DNA from: Dokdonella fugitiva
GTDB lineage: Bacteria > Pseudomonadota > Gammaproteobacteria > Xanthomonadales > Rhodanobacteraceae
Reading direction: 5' to 3'
DNA: 64,000 nt
NCBI RefSeq assembly: GCF_004342425.1
Contig: NZ_SLWQ01000006.1
Span: 1-64,000 of the forward strand
Shown here: positions 17,544 to 25,936 of the stretch, piece by piece
Layout: every line of letters begins with the position of its first letter
How positions within the stretch are numbered: the first letter of the stretch is position 1
Position numbers and translations under genes: made by a program
The notes under the pieces: model-generated
Seen by the model: the letters and a program-made list of their open reading frames with translations, nothing else
Database searches by the model: none
Told to the model about the DNA's origin: nothing

Positions 17544-18020
17544 TCAGCGGGGCATGCCGTAGAGGCGGCGCTGCTCGTCCCAATCCAGCGGCGGCGCGCG
17601 CTTCAGCGATTTCACCGTGAAGGTGACCGGCTGCCGGCCTTGAAGCACCTTCTCGATGATGTCCGGCGCGAGCAGCGAGCCGTAGAGGATGCGCGCGATG
17701 TAGCGCTCGTCAAGCTTCTCGGCCTGGGCGATCTCGCGTAGGGAGGACCGCTGGCCGGTCGTGATCTGCTCGTACCAACGCCGACATCTGGCGATCAACT
17801 TGACCAGCGCCTTGTCGACGACGCCGGCTTCGTTGCCGCTCGGGCCGTTGTTCACGACGAGACGCAGATCGTGCCCTGTGCGGTAGAGGCGAGTCCGGAT
17901 GTGCTCCGCTCTTGTTAGCACAACTTTATTCGACAGAGCAGTCGGGTCACCCCCAAAAATCACGGGGATGGCCTCACATATTTCTTTGCCGAAGTGGCTA
18001 ATTCCGCGGCTTTTACGCAT
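17544..18020 (-). pseudogene. Serine recombinase C-terminal remnant fused behind a toxin-like tip fragment
   Basis: A 158-residue frame in two unrelated parts. Residues 1 to about 40 (GKEICEAIPVIFGGDPTALS and on to TRAEH) resemble the nuclease-tip segment of the neighbouring toxin remnant. From about residue 41 the frame becomes GC-rich and matches the C-terminal end of large serine recombinases: SLREIAQAEKLDERYIARIL, LLAPDIIEKVLQGRQP and PPLDWDEQRRLYG. The catalytic serine and zinc-ribbon regions are absent, so it cannot recombine DNA. The ATG at 18020 overlaps the immunity gene stop. The junction near 17905 marks a base-composition change and looks like a deletion scar. Confidence 0.65.
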
Positions 18021-18426
18021 GCCACAAGTTATCAAGGAAGGCCCAAAAATCTTTGCCTATCAATCTGGCCTCTTCGCGACTCAACCCAACGAATGGAAGC
18101 GCGCTGATAGAGCAAGAATCACCGAGCATATCGAACGCGTAAGCCTCGCCACCGCCGTTTGAACCTACTACTAAGAAGCCTCTTGCATACGAATCCACTT
18201 CGTAAGCATCATTTAGCTCTTTCAGTCTCCCAACAGGCCATAAGGAAATGTACTCATTTGCTCCAATAGCCCCTTCGGCGCCATTTGTTTTTTGAAGAAA
18301 TTCCCGATATTCCATTGGGAGACGGATGCCGAGCTCCGCTTCTGCAGAAGCAATCTCCGCCTCCAATGCAGGGACCGAGAGAACAAGACCCGAAGACACA
18401 CGATTCCAAATATCCGGAGCGATCAT
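18013..18426 (-). CDS. SMI1/KNR4 (SUKH) family immunity protein
   Basis: A 137-residue protein with the SUKH pattern: PALEAEIASAEAELGIRLP, then MEYREFLQKTNGAEG, and GFLVVGSNGGGEAYAFDM. Such proteins neutralise nuclease toxins of contact-dependent and Rhs-type systems. ATG 18426 is two bases after the stop of the toxin-tip remnant, the usual toxin-then-immunity order. Its base composition is clearly poorer in GC than the flanks and its codon use is relaxed, pointing to transfer. It appears intact although its toxin is cut short. Confidence 0.8.
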   Translation of the reverse strand: MIAPDIWNRVSSGLVLSVPALEAEIASAEAELGIRLPMEYREFLQKTNGAEGAIGANEYISLWPVGRLKELNDAYEVDSYARGFLVVGSNGGGEAYAFDMLGDSCSISALPFVGLSREEARLIGKDFWAFLDNLWHA

Positions 18427-18428
18427 TG

Positions 18429-18692
18429 TCAGGGTTTACCCTCCACATCACGTTGCAGACCTCTCCACCATACCGTGTACTTAGCGTGGTCGGGCGCACT
18501 GAGCGGGATCTTGTTTGCAAGGTCTGTAGGACTACCGCCAAATTTTACCGGTTGAATTTCATGAATTTGCTGGCCGGCTAGGCCAGAGTCTGCTCGATGG
18601 AGCGCCCGATTGGAGACATTTGCCGCAGCTCTTGCTGCTTCATATTCTTCCCCCTTTAGAACCCGGAGCGGCACGGTGGGCTTAGGCGACGT
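18429..18692 (-). pseudogene. Polymorphic toxin C-terminal nuclease tip, 5' truncated
   Basis: About 86 residues without a start codon of their own. The frame reads PTVPLRVLKGEEYEAARAAA, then HEIQPVKFGGSPTDLANKIP and AKYTVWWRGLQRD. This looks like an HNH-like nuclease tip of the kind found at the end of Rhs or similar secreted toxins (His-Glu with FGG-x-P). Upstream, the frame runs straight into IS3-family DNA, so the delivery part has been lost through the insertion. It is followed by the SMI1/KNR4 immunity gene. Toxin class is inferred from this pattern and the immunity neighbour. Confidence 0.65.
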
Positions 18693-18718
18693 CCCCCCGC
18701 TTTGAGTAGTGGCCGGAT

Positions 18719-19400
18719 CTAGAGTCCGGGTTCGATCGTAGCGGCTTTCGCCGCCAACTGCTTCGCATGCGCAGCCGGCGTCAGGCCGCCCAAGGCCTGC
18801 TTCGGTCGTTCCTCGTTGTACTCGCGGCGCCACTGCTCAATGACGGTACGGGCGTGCAATAGATGCGTGAACCAGTGCTCGTTGAGGCACTCATCGCGCA
18901 GGCGGCCGTTGAACGACTCGATGTAGGCGTTCTGGTTCGGCTTGCCGGGCTCGATGAGGCGCAGCCGCACGCCGCGGCCGTGCGCCCACGTCACCATGGC
19001 CTTGCCGCAGAACTCCTTGCCGTTGTCTGTGCGTATGACCTTCGCCAGACCTCGGCTCAGCGCCAGACGCTCGAGAACGCGACCCCATCGGGACCTTCTT
19101 GCGCTTGCGCCGGCGGACCTGCAACCGCGCCTCGCGGTAAAGCCGCTCGACGCGCTTGTAGTTCGCCTTCTCGCCGGCCTGGCGCAGTTTGAGGTGGATC
19201 ATCCCGACGCCGTAGCGGCGATGCCGGTGCGCCAGCTCGATGATCCTCTCGCGCAACGCCACATTCCGGTCCGGGCGTGGCGAATAGCGCAACGCGCTCG
19301 CGCTCATGCCGGCCACCGCCAGCGCCCGACGTTCGCTCAGGCCCCCCGTCGTCATCGTCCGCACCAGCTCTCTACGCGCCGGTGCGCTCACCACTTTTTT
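18719..19400 (-). pseudogene. IS3-family transposase OrfB, internally deleted and frameshifted
   Basis: The 5' part (from about 19400) reads LSERRALAVAGMSASALRYS and [20 protein letters not shown], up to RRKRKKVP. The frame then shifts near 19090 and continues as [40 protein letters not shown] and the TPAAHAKQL tail. The second Asp (RTDNG) and the Glu (YIESFNG) of the DDE triad remain. The stretch that carries the first Asp is gone. Not able to make a working enzyme. Confidence 0.8.
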
Positions 19401-19555
19401 CGCAGCGCTTCCTTGATCACTTCGTTCTCGAGCACCTGTTCGGCCAGCAGCTTCTTCAGGCGACCGTTCTCCGTCTCCAGCTCCTTCAGCCGCTTCGCCT
19501 CCGGCACGCTCAGGCCGCCGAACTTGCTCCGCCACAGGTAGTACGACGCCAAGGG
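19388..19555 (-). pseudogene. IS3-family OrfA C-terminal fragment
   Basis: Only the last 54 or so residues of the helix-turn-helix protein remain: YYLWRSKFGGLSVPEAKRLK followed by a leucine-zipper-like ELETENGRLKKLLAEQVLEN. The N-terminal HTH is missing and replaced by unrelated sequence. It overlaps the OrfB start as usual for IS3 elements. Confidence 0.7.
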
Positions 19556-19700
19556 CTGGCCTGCGGGCAACCCGCATGACGGCCGGGATGCCCGGTTTCG
19601 CCGCGGGCGCCACCGGCACTGCGGCGATTGCGAAGCTTCGTCGGGCGCCGCAGCCGTCGCACGCAGCCCTGCCGAGCGCTGACGGCCAGCATCCTGCTGA

Positions 19701-19714
19701 TTGATCCAGATCAG
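19701..19714 (+). promoter_or_regulatory. FNR/Anr-type binding site before the universal stress gene
   Basis: TTGATCCAGATCAG matches the FNR consensus TTGAT-N4-ATCAA with one mismatch. Its centre is about 40 bases upstream of a plausible start point, given a GATACG hexamer at 19735-19740, which is the class II activator spacing. The ATG is at 19772. Low-oxygen induction is likely if the host has an FNR/Anr protein. Confidence 0.55.
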
Positions 19715-19771
19715 CATCGACGCGCCCGCACGGGGATACGGTGCCCCGCATCGTCGAGCGGAGACTGCGTC

Positions 19772-20596
19772 ATGAAGGACATCCTCGCCCATGCCGACAA
19801 CTACTCCTCGTGGACGCCGGGCATGGAGTACGCGGCCGGCCTCGCGGCTGCGTTCTCGGGACACCTGACCGGCGTGCACGTCGTCGCGTCGCCGTACATG
19901 ATGGTGTCTCCCTACGATGCCCCGCAGTTGCTCTCGCGCATCGTCGAGGAACTCCGCCAGGTCAAGGAGGAGGCGTGCGCGCGGCGCAGCGCTTTCGAGG
20001 CGCAGGCGCGCGCGCTTGGTGCGCGCTCGGCGCTATGGGAGGTCGCGGAGGGGGACGTCCCGGACGTGCTCGCGCGAATTGGCAACTGGCACGACGTGCT
20101 CGTGCTCGGCCGCGACGAGAAGAGCAACTGGGGTTCGGCGCAGGCCCTGGGCAACCTCGTCCTGCGCAGCCACCTGCCCTGCATCGTCACGCCGCCGACC
20201 TGCTCGACGGCGCGCGCGCAATGCGTGGCGCTCGGCTGGAACCATTCGCCCGAAGCCATCCGTGCGATCCATGCGGCGCTGCCGATCCTCGCCGCTGCCG
20301 GCCGCATCGTCGTCCTCTCCGGCAAGCCACGCGAACAACCGTTGACGGTCGGCTGGAAGCCGGAATTCGACCTCGGGACGTACCTGCGCGGGCATGGGCT
20401 GCACGTCGAGGATCGCGAACTCGATGCGAGTGACGCGGACGCCGGCGCGGCGTTGCTGGAAGCCGCGTCGGAATGTCGCGCCGACCTGCTGGTGATGGGG
20501 GCCTACGGGCGTGCGCGCTTCAGCGAATGGATCTTCGGCGGCGCCACCCGGCACGTTCTCGCGCAAGCGCGCATTCCGCTCTTCCTGCGGCATTGA
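19772..20596 (+). CDS. Tandem-domain universal stress protein
   Basis: A 274-residue protein with two UspA domains (about 1-140 and 148-274). The second carries the ATP-binding GAYGRARFSEWIFGGATRHV pattern; the first has a weaker LGRDEKSNWGSAQALGN version. Two-domain proteins of this type often respond to low oxygen or membrane stress. The FNR-like box 58-71 bases upstream supports this. The gene is followed by an hsp20 remnant and a SulP transporter, a neighbourhood typical of a stress cluster. ATG 19772 begins the conserved MKDILAHAD. Confidence 0.87.
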   Translation: MKDILAHADNYSSWTPGMEYAAGLAAAFSGHLTGVHVVASPYMMVSPYDAPQLLSRIVEELRQVKEEACARRSAFEAQARALGARSALWEVAEGDVPDVLARIGNWHDVLVLGRDEKSNWGSAQALGNLVLRSHLPCIVTPPTCSTARAQCVALGWNHSPEAIRAIHAALPILAAAGRIVVLSGKPREQPLTVGWKPEFDLGTYLRGHGLHVEDRELDASDADAGAALLEAASECRADLLVMGAYGRARFSEWIFGGATRHVLAQARIPLFLRH

Positions 20597-20624
20597 GTCG
20601 ACAAGGGACGGCACGAAACAGTGA

Positions 20625-20795
20625 CGCCGGGGACCACTACAGTCGCGTGCCGCCACGGCAAGGCACGCCGCATGTTCCCGCTGCCCGGCGAAGTCGACGG
20701 CACGAAAGGGCTGCGCGCTACGACAAGGGCATCCTGTCGGTCACGCTGCCGGAAGAAGGCGAAACGGCCAGTCGCAAGATCACGATCTCGCAGGC
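20625..20795 (+). pseudogene. Hsp20/alpha-crystallin small heat-shock protein remnant
   Basis: Fragments of the alpha-crystallin domain appear in successive frames: DHYSRV near 20633, then FPLPGEVDGTK (20673-20710) one frame over, then ARYDKGILSVTLPEEGETAS and RKITIS (20717-20790). Together they give the C-terminal half of an Hsp20 protein with at least two frameshifts and no N-terminus. The gene is dead. It likely belonged to the same stress cluster as the universal stress gene. Confidence 0.7.
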
Positions 20796-20902
20796 GCCCG
20801 AGCGGGCAGGCAGCCGTCGCGGGTACTGCCCGCCGCGCCGCCTGTCACGCCTTGCGCGCGAGCCGCCCCGGTGGGGACCGCAGCCTCGGTGACAGGCGAA
20901 CC

Positions 20903-20927
20903 TGCCCGGTGGAGCATCGACCGGGCA
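20903..20927. other. 8-bp hairpin between hsp20 remnant and sulP
   Basis: TGCCCGGT pairs with ACCGGGCA across a nine-base loop. No T-run follows. It may be a weak terminator or an operator ahead of sulP. Confidence 0.25.
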
Positions 20928-20951
20928 CGTTCATGCGCCGGCGCGCCCACG

Positions 20952-20957
20952 TATACT
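20952..20957 (+). promoter_or_regulatory. Probable -10 element of the sulP gene
   Basis: TATACT in CGTATACTCGCC, 54 bases upstream of the ATG. A near-consensus hexamer; the -35 is not clear. Confidence 0.4.
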
Positions 20958-21010
20958 CGCCGGCAGCGCCATCTTCCCGTCCTCCACGGGACAGGCCGTT
21001 CCGGTCACGC

Positions 21011-22681
21011 ATGCCGATCGATCAACGCGTCATCGCGCTGTATGTCCCCAAGCTCTTCACGCTGCTGAAGGGCGGATATGGCGTCGCCGATTTCCGCCGC
21101 GACGCGCTGGCCGGCCTGACCGTATCGATCGTCGCATTGCCGTTGTCGATGGCGCTCGCGATTGCCTCCGGCGCGAGCCCGGAGAAGGGCCTGCACACCG
21201 CGATCGTCGCCGGCCTGCTGATTTCGCTGCTCGGCGGTTCTCGCGTGCAGATCGGCGGCCCGACCGCGGCGTTCGTGCCCGTGGTCTTCAACGTGATCGA
21301 GAAGTTCGGCTACGGCGGGCTGATCCTCTGCACGCTGCTCGCGGGTTTCATGCTGATCGCGGCGGGCGTGCTGCGCATCGGCACGCTGCTCAAGTACATC
21401 CCGAAGCCTGTCATCACCGGCTTCACGGCCGGCATCGCCGTCAGCATCTTCTCGAGTCAGGTCAAGGACCTGCTCGGACTGCATCTGGACAAGGTGCCAG
21501 GCGAGTTCTTCGCGCGCTGGGAAACCTACTTCCATTCCGCATCGACGTGGACGCCGGCCGCTGCCGCGCTGTCGGTCGCGACGGTCGCGTTCATCGTGCT
21601 GCTGCGGCGCTGGCGCCCCGCCCTGCCCGGGTTCCTGATCAGCGTCGGGCTCGGCGTCGTGTTCGTCGCGCTGGTCCATCCCTCTATCGAGACGATCGGC
21701 TCGCGCTTCGGCGAGATCCCGAGCGCATTGCCCGCGTTCGCGATCCCGCCCATCCCGTTCGAGCGCACGTTGGAACTGTTCCCGAGTTCGTTCACGATCG
21801 CGTTCCTCGCCGGCGTCGAATCGCTGCTATCCGCGGTCGTCGCCGACGGCATGATCGGCGGGCGGCACCGCTCCAACTGCGAACTCGTCGCGCAGGGCGT
21901 CGCCAACGCGGCCTCGGCGCTGTTCGGCGGCCTGCCGGCCACCGGCGCCCTCGCGCGCACCGCGACCAACGTGCGCGCGGGCGCGCGCACGCCTGTCGCG
22001 GGCGTCATGCACGCGCTGTTCCTGCTCGTTTTCATGCTTGCGCTCGCGCCGCTGATGGCCTGGGTGCCACTCGCCACGCTCGCCGCGATCCTCGTCGTCG
22101 TCGCCTGGAACATGGCGGAGATCGAGAGCTTCCGCCACCTCATGAGCGGGCCGGTCGGCGACCGCGTGGTGCTCGTGCTCACGTTCGTGCTGACCGTGGT
22201 GTTCGACCTCACGGTCGCGATCGAAGTGGGCATCGTGCTCGCGGCATTCCTGTTCATGCATCGCATGAGCGAGGTCGTCGCGATGGAATCGAACGTCTCG
22301 CTGATCGAGGAAGACAGGGCCGACGACCCGGCCTCCGACGACCAGCGCGCGCAATTGCCGCCCGGCGTCGAGGCGTTCCAGATTTCCGGCCCGCTGTTCT
22401 TCGCGGTGGCCAACCGTCTCGACGACGTGCTCAACCAGTTCCCGAAACCGCCGCGCCAGTTCATCCTGCGCATGCGCCTCGTGCCGCTCATCGATGCATC
22501 CGGCGTCACCGCGTTGACGCAGATGATCGAGCGCTGCCGCCGCCAGGGCATCGGCGTGATCCTCTCCGGCCTGCGCGAACAGCCGGCGGCCATCCTGGCC
22601 CAGATGGGCGTCGTCGAAGACGGCACGACGCTGCGCTTCGCCACCGATTTCCAACACGCGCTTCGCCTCGCAAGCACGTAG
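21011..22681 (+). CDS. SulP-family anion transporter with STAS domain
   Basis: A 556-residue inner-membrane protein. The N-terminal sulfate-transporter signature region (LAGLTVSIVALPLSMALAIA, then GGSRVQIGGPTAAFV) and about 10-12 helices are followed by a cytoplasmic STAS domain (about 445-550, VEAFQISGPLFFAVANRLDD and the IDASGV core). SulP proteins move sulfate, bicarbonate or other anions. The cysDNC operon lies 11 kb away, so sulfate is possible, but the STAS-SulP group is diverse. ATG 21011 gives MPIDQRVIALYVPKL. Confidence 0.9.
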   Translation: MPIDQRVIALYVPKLFTLLKGGYGVADFRRDALAGLTVSIVALPLSMALAIASGASPEKGLHTAIVAGLLISLLGGSRVQIGGPTAAFVPVVFNVIEKFGYGGLILCTLLAGFMLIAAGVLRIGTLLKYIPKPVITGFTAGIAVSIFSSQVKDLLGLHLDKVPGEFFARWETYFHSASTWTPAAAALSVATVAFIVLLRRWRPALPGFLISVGLGVVFVALVHPSIETIGSRFGEIPSALPAFAIPPIPFERTLELFPSSFTIAFLAGVESLLSAVVADGMIGGRHRSNCELVAQGVANAASALFGGLPATGALARTATNVRAGARTPVAGVMHALFLLVFMLALAPLMAWVPLATLAAILVVVAWNMAEIESFRHLMSGPVGDRVVLVLTFVLTVVFDLTVAIEVGIVLAAFLFMHRMSEVVAMESNVSLIEEDRADDPASDDQRAQLPPGVEAFQISGPLFFAVANRLDDVLNQFPKPPRQFILRMRLVPLIDASGVTALTQMIERCRRQGIGVILSGLREQPAAILAQMGVVEDGTTLRFATDFQHALRLAST

Positions 22682-22823
22682 GGGAGGACCGAGCCGCGCG
22701 GCGGCGAGGTCCGCCGAAGCCTCACACCCGAAGCGGCGGCACGCGCGATGCGCGCACCGCCCTACCCGACCACGCACGGACGCATCGGCCCCCTTGCATA
22801 CGCGATTCGGGCGGGCTTGCCGG

Positions 22824-23324
22824 CTATGAATGCGTGAACCGCGGGACGAGGCTCGTCGGCAGGCCGGACGCGGGCTCGAGCGTGCCGATCGAATGCCCCT
22901 GTTCGGCGAGGTATTCGAGCCAGCGGTTGAGGAACGAACTCATGCGCACGCGCTGCTGGAACACGCTGCGTGCCGGCTGCAGCGGGCCGATCGCGCGCAC
23001 CAGGCGGCGGTCCGCGCGACAGTCGAGCACTTCGGCCATGTGCGCGTCGTGGTACATGCGCAATTGCGCGGAGGGTGCCGCCTCGCCGGTATCCTCGTCG
23101 ACGAAGCAGTAGGTCAGGTGCAGGTCGAGCGTGTAGCGATGGCGTTCGAGCACGTCGAGGCGCACGTCGAGGCCGTCGTCGAGCGACGAGCGGTAGCTGC
23201 CGATCGCGAGATCCTGCGGCGCGAACAACCGCGCGAGCCGGTGGTAGTTCTCCGAATAGAGCCCCATCAGCCACGAGAAGCGGCTCGGCAGCAGCGATTG
23301 CGGTCGTTCGAGTACGGCGGACAT
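22824..23324 (-). CDS. DUF1249 family protein (YqiB-like)
   Basis: A 166-residue soluble protein. The segments FSWLMGLYSENYHRLARLFA, RHRYTLDLHLTYCF and QLRMYHDAHMAEVLDC are the DUF1249 pattern. In enterobacteria the homologue yqiB lies beside the cAMP phosphodiesterase gene cpdA; here no such neighbour is present. Function is unknown. ATG 23324 begins MSAVLERPQ. Frames upstream in the same phase look like shadow sequence. Confidence 0.82.
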   Translation of the reverse strand: MSAVLERPQSLLPSRFSWLMGLYSENYHRLARLFAPQDLAIGSYRSSLDDGLDVRLDVLERHRYTLDLHLTYCFVDEDTGEAAPSAQLRMYHDAHMAEVLDCRADRRLVRAIGPLQPARSVFQQRVRMSSFLNRWLEYLAEQGHSIGTLEPASGLPTSLVPRFTHS

Positions 23325-23482
23325 GGACCCATCATAGGCGGGGCAACCCGGCGCGCACAGACTTATGCGGGCGGCTGCGGGACGGGTAAGATGGGGTTCC
23401 CCGCCGAAAGCGCAATGCGCGCCGCGGGGATCGTGCCCAGCCGAAGCGCCGCGACGGAAGCTTCCGCCGCGGCGCGCGATAC

Positions 23483-25852
23483 TCAACGACGGATCGCGAT
23501 CGGCATGTGCAGCACCGGCTGCACGGCATTGTCCGGCGTGAGGGTGACCTGGCCGAAATTCCAGCCGGCCGGCAAGGCCGAGCCATCCACCTCGATCGAG
23601 AACGACGCCGTCGCGCCCCCGGCGACCGCCAGGTTCGGCGTCGTCGTCGTGACCGTGCCGGCAGGCAGGCCCGAGAACGTGATCGTGTAGACCTGGGCGG
23701 ACACGATCGGGCTGCGCACCGTGCGCGTGAACGAGCACGTCGTCGCGCAATTCGCGCTGGTGAACTCGGCGAGGTTCAGCGTCGCCAGGGTACCGCCCGA
23801 GCCGGGGTTCGCGGCGAGGAAGTTCGCCACGGTCTCATCGAGCACGAGGCCCGCGAGCGATGCGCGGGTAAGGTCGACGCGGCCCGAACCGAGGTCCCAC
23901 ACGTCCACGCCGCTGCCGTCTGCGCGGATCAGTCCGTCGAGCTTGGCCGTCATGTTGAGCGCGGAGCGCACCTCGGTCGGCGTCCAGTCCGGATGCACGG
24001 CACGCAGCAAGGCGGCGGCGCCCGTCGTGTGCGGGCTCGACATCGACGTGCCGTTCTCCAGTGCGGTCGCGTTCGCCCCGCCTGCGTTCGCCGCGTACGA
24101 AGCGAGGATGTCGACGCCGGGCGCGGTGATGTTCGGCTTGATGAGGTACTGGCCGCTGTTGGCGCGAGGGCCGCGCGAGCTGAAATCGGCGACGACGTCG
24201 CCGCGCTGCGCGTACGACGCCGCCGGCAACAGCAGCGAGGCGGTCGCGTGCGCGGGATCGGTCTGGATCTGCGCCCACGCGGCGTCCCAGTCGGCACGCA
24301 GCATCGACCATGAGGTGTCGCTGGCGCCGAGGTTGATGAAGTCGCGATCGACGAAGATCACGCCGATGGCGCCCGCGGCGAGCGCGGCCGCGCGCCGCGC
24401 GACGCTGCCGCAATTGCTCGCGTTCTGGTCGAGCGCGAGCACGGCGATCGCGCCCACGCGCGCGGGCGCGATCGCACCGTCGAAGCCGTCGGCGAAGACG
24501 ATGTCGGGATCGACGGGCGCTTCGCCCGTGAACGTGTCGGCGGGGAACGCGGAGCAGCCGTCGTTGCTGCCGTCGGCGAACGTCGGGCTGCGCACGATCG
24601 GCGCGGCGACGATGTCCGCGGTCGGGAGCGGCGGCGCCGCCGGGCGCAGCGGCAGGCCCTGCGTCTCCGGCGGTGGCGTGCCCGGGCCGACGAGATCGAA
24701 GCGGAACGCAACGACGTTGTCCTTGGTCGAGGCTGCCACCGTCTCCACCCACGGTTCGACGTGGTTCACCGAACCCGCGACCGGGCCGTCGTTGCCGGCC
24801 GACGCCGCGACGAACATGCCCGCGCCGACCGCGTTGCGGAACGCGATCGACACCGAATCCGACCATGGGCTCACGCCACCGCTGATCGAGAAGTTGAGGA
24901 CATCCGCACCGTCGACGACCGCCTGGTTGACCGCCTGCGACGAAGCGCTCGTGCTGCACCCCGAAGTGCAGACCTTGTACGCGATCACCGAGGCATGCGG
25001 CGCGACGCCCGAGACCTGGAACGAGCCGCCGCCGAACGGGGCCTGCCAGTGGTTTCCGACGATCGTGCTGGCCGTGTGCGAGCCATGGCCGTCGAGGTCC
25101 TCGGCGCTGCGCGTCGACGACGTCGACGTGAAGTTGTACATGCCGATGAGCTTGTCGTTGCAGCGGCCGGCGTCGGCATTCGGCGGCGTCGGGCCGCACA
25201 GGCCGAGGTAGTTGCCGGCGCCCAGTGGATTGGTGTGCACGAAGCCGTCGATCGGCCCGATCGCGGCGAACGCGGGACTCTGCCAGTTGATGCCGGTGTC
25301 GAGGTCGGCGACGACGATGCCCTCGCCCTTGGTCGGGATCCCGTCGCTCGCGCTGCCGTCCCAGATCGACGGCGCACCGATGAACGAGGGGCCACGGTCG
25401 GTGTCGAGTTCGAGCATGCGCTCGCGTTCGACGAGCTCGACGTCGCTGCGCTGCGCGATGCGCGCCGCCTCGTCGTCGTCGAGCTCGACGATGACGCCGT
25501 TGAGGGCGTGCTGCATCTTCGCGATGACCTCGAGCGGACGCCCGAGCGTGCGCTCGAGGTCGGCGACGAAGGCGCCCTGGCGCTGCTGCAGGTAGTCGGC
25601 ATAGGCCTTCGCCGGCTGCGAACGCAGGTCCGGACGACCCGCCTTGCGGCCGAGCGCGATGCGCGGCGGCGCGGCGAAGCCGGCGACGCCGCCGTGGTAG
25701 ACCGCGACCGGCTCGCCGTGCAGCAGGATCGTATAGGGCACGCGCTCGGTGGCATCGGCATGCAGCGGCGCGGTGATGCCGGCCAGTGCAATGCCGACCG
25801 CGGCCGCGAGCGGCCGGAAGCGCGCATGGCGCGCGCGCAGGTCATGGAACAT
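23483..25852 (-). CDS. Secreted subtilisin-family serine peptidase (S8) with PA insert
   Basis: A 789-residue preproprotein. A signal peptide (about 1-32, ending PLHADA) and an I9-like propeptide come first. The catalytic Asp is in VVADLDTGINW (near 180), His in DGHGSHTAST (near 255) and Ser in NGTSMSSPHTTGAAALLR (near 602); the oxyanion Asn is in SAGNDGP. Between His and Ser lies a protease-associated insert containing IVFADGFDG and AIGVIFVDRD. A beta-rich tail (about 680-789) ends the protein. It degrades proteins outside the cell. The FADGFD phrase recurs in secreted proteins of this bacterial group. Confidence 0.92.
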   Translation of the reverse strand: MFHDLRARHARFRPLAAAVGIALAGITAPLHADATERVPYTILLHGEPVAVYHGGVAGFAAPPRIALGRKAGRPDLRSQPAKAYADYLQQRQGAFVADLERTLGRPLEVIAKMQHALNGVIVELDDDEAARIAQRSDVELVERERMLELDTDRGPSFIGAPSIWDGSASDGIPTKGEGIVVADLDTGINWQSPAFAAIGPIDGFVHTNPLGAGNYLGLCGPTPPNADAGRCNDKLIGMYNFTSTSSTRSAEDLDGHGSHTASTIVGNHWQAPFGGGSFQVSGVAPHASVIAYKVCTSGCSTSASSQAVNQAVVDGADVLNFSISGGVSPWSDSVSIAFRNAVGAGMFVAASAGNDGPVAGSVNHVEPWVETVAASTKDNVVAFRFDLVGPGTPPPETQGLPLRPAAPPLPTADIVAAPIVRSPTFADGSNDGCSAFPADTFTGEAPVDPDIVFADGFDGAIAPARVGAIAVLALDQNASNCGSVARRAAALAAGAIGVIFVDRDFINLGASDTSWSMLRADWDAAWAQIQTDPAHATASLLLPAASYAQRGDVVADFSSRGPRANSGQYLIKPNITAPGVDILASYAANAGGANATALENGTSMSSPHTTGAAALLRAVHPDWTPTEVRSALNMTAKLDGLIRADGSGVDVWDLGSGRVDLTRASLAGLVLDETVANFLAANPGSGGTLATLNLAEFTSANCATTCSFTRTVRSPIVSAQVYTITFSGLPAGTVTTTTPNLAVAGGATASFSIEVDGSALPAGWNFGQVTLTPDNAVQPVLHMPIAIRR

Positions 25853-25936
25853 GGTGCTTCCCCCAGGAACATGGCGCCCCAGCGCCGGGAGCCCGAGGAT
25901 ACCTGCCCCGCACCGCGCGTGCGTACGGCCAGGGAC

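Larger units (their letters stand above)
18685..19555 (-). mobile_element. IS3-family insertion sequence remnant, truncated and internally deleted
   Basis: Both transposase frames are recognisable but broken. The 3' end lies just past the orfB stop, near the run of six G (reverse strand) at about 18690. The orfA end starts abruptly near 19555, so the left end is missing. An internal deletion of roughly 150 bases near 19090 removes the first catalytic Asp. I could not find target duplications. Confidence 0.75.

Noticed and set aside
18254..18541. 95-residue minus-strand frame across the toxin-immunity boundary
   Set aside because: Overlaps two better-supported frames and shows no family pattern.
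17290..19770. Intact prophage or integrative element at the tRNA cluster
   Set aside because: Only a recombinase tail, toxin debris and an IS remnant are present; no complete integrase, capsid or transfer gene and no clear att repeats.
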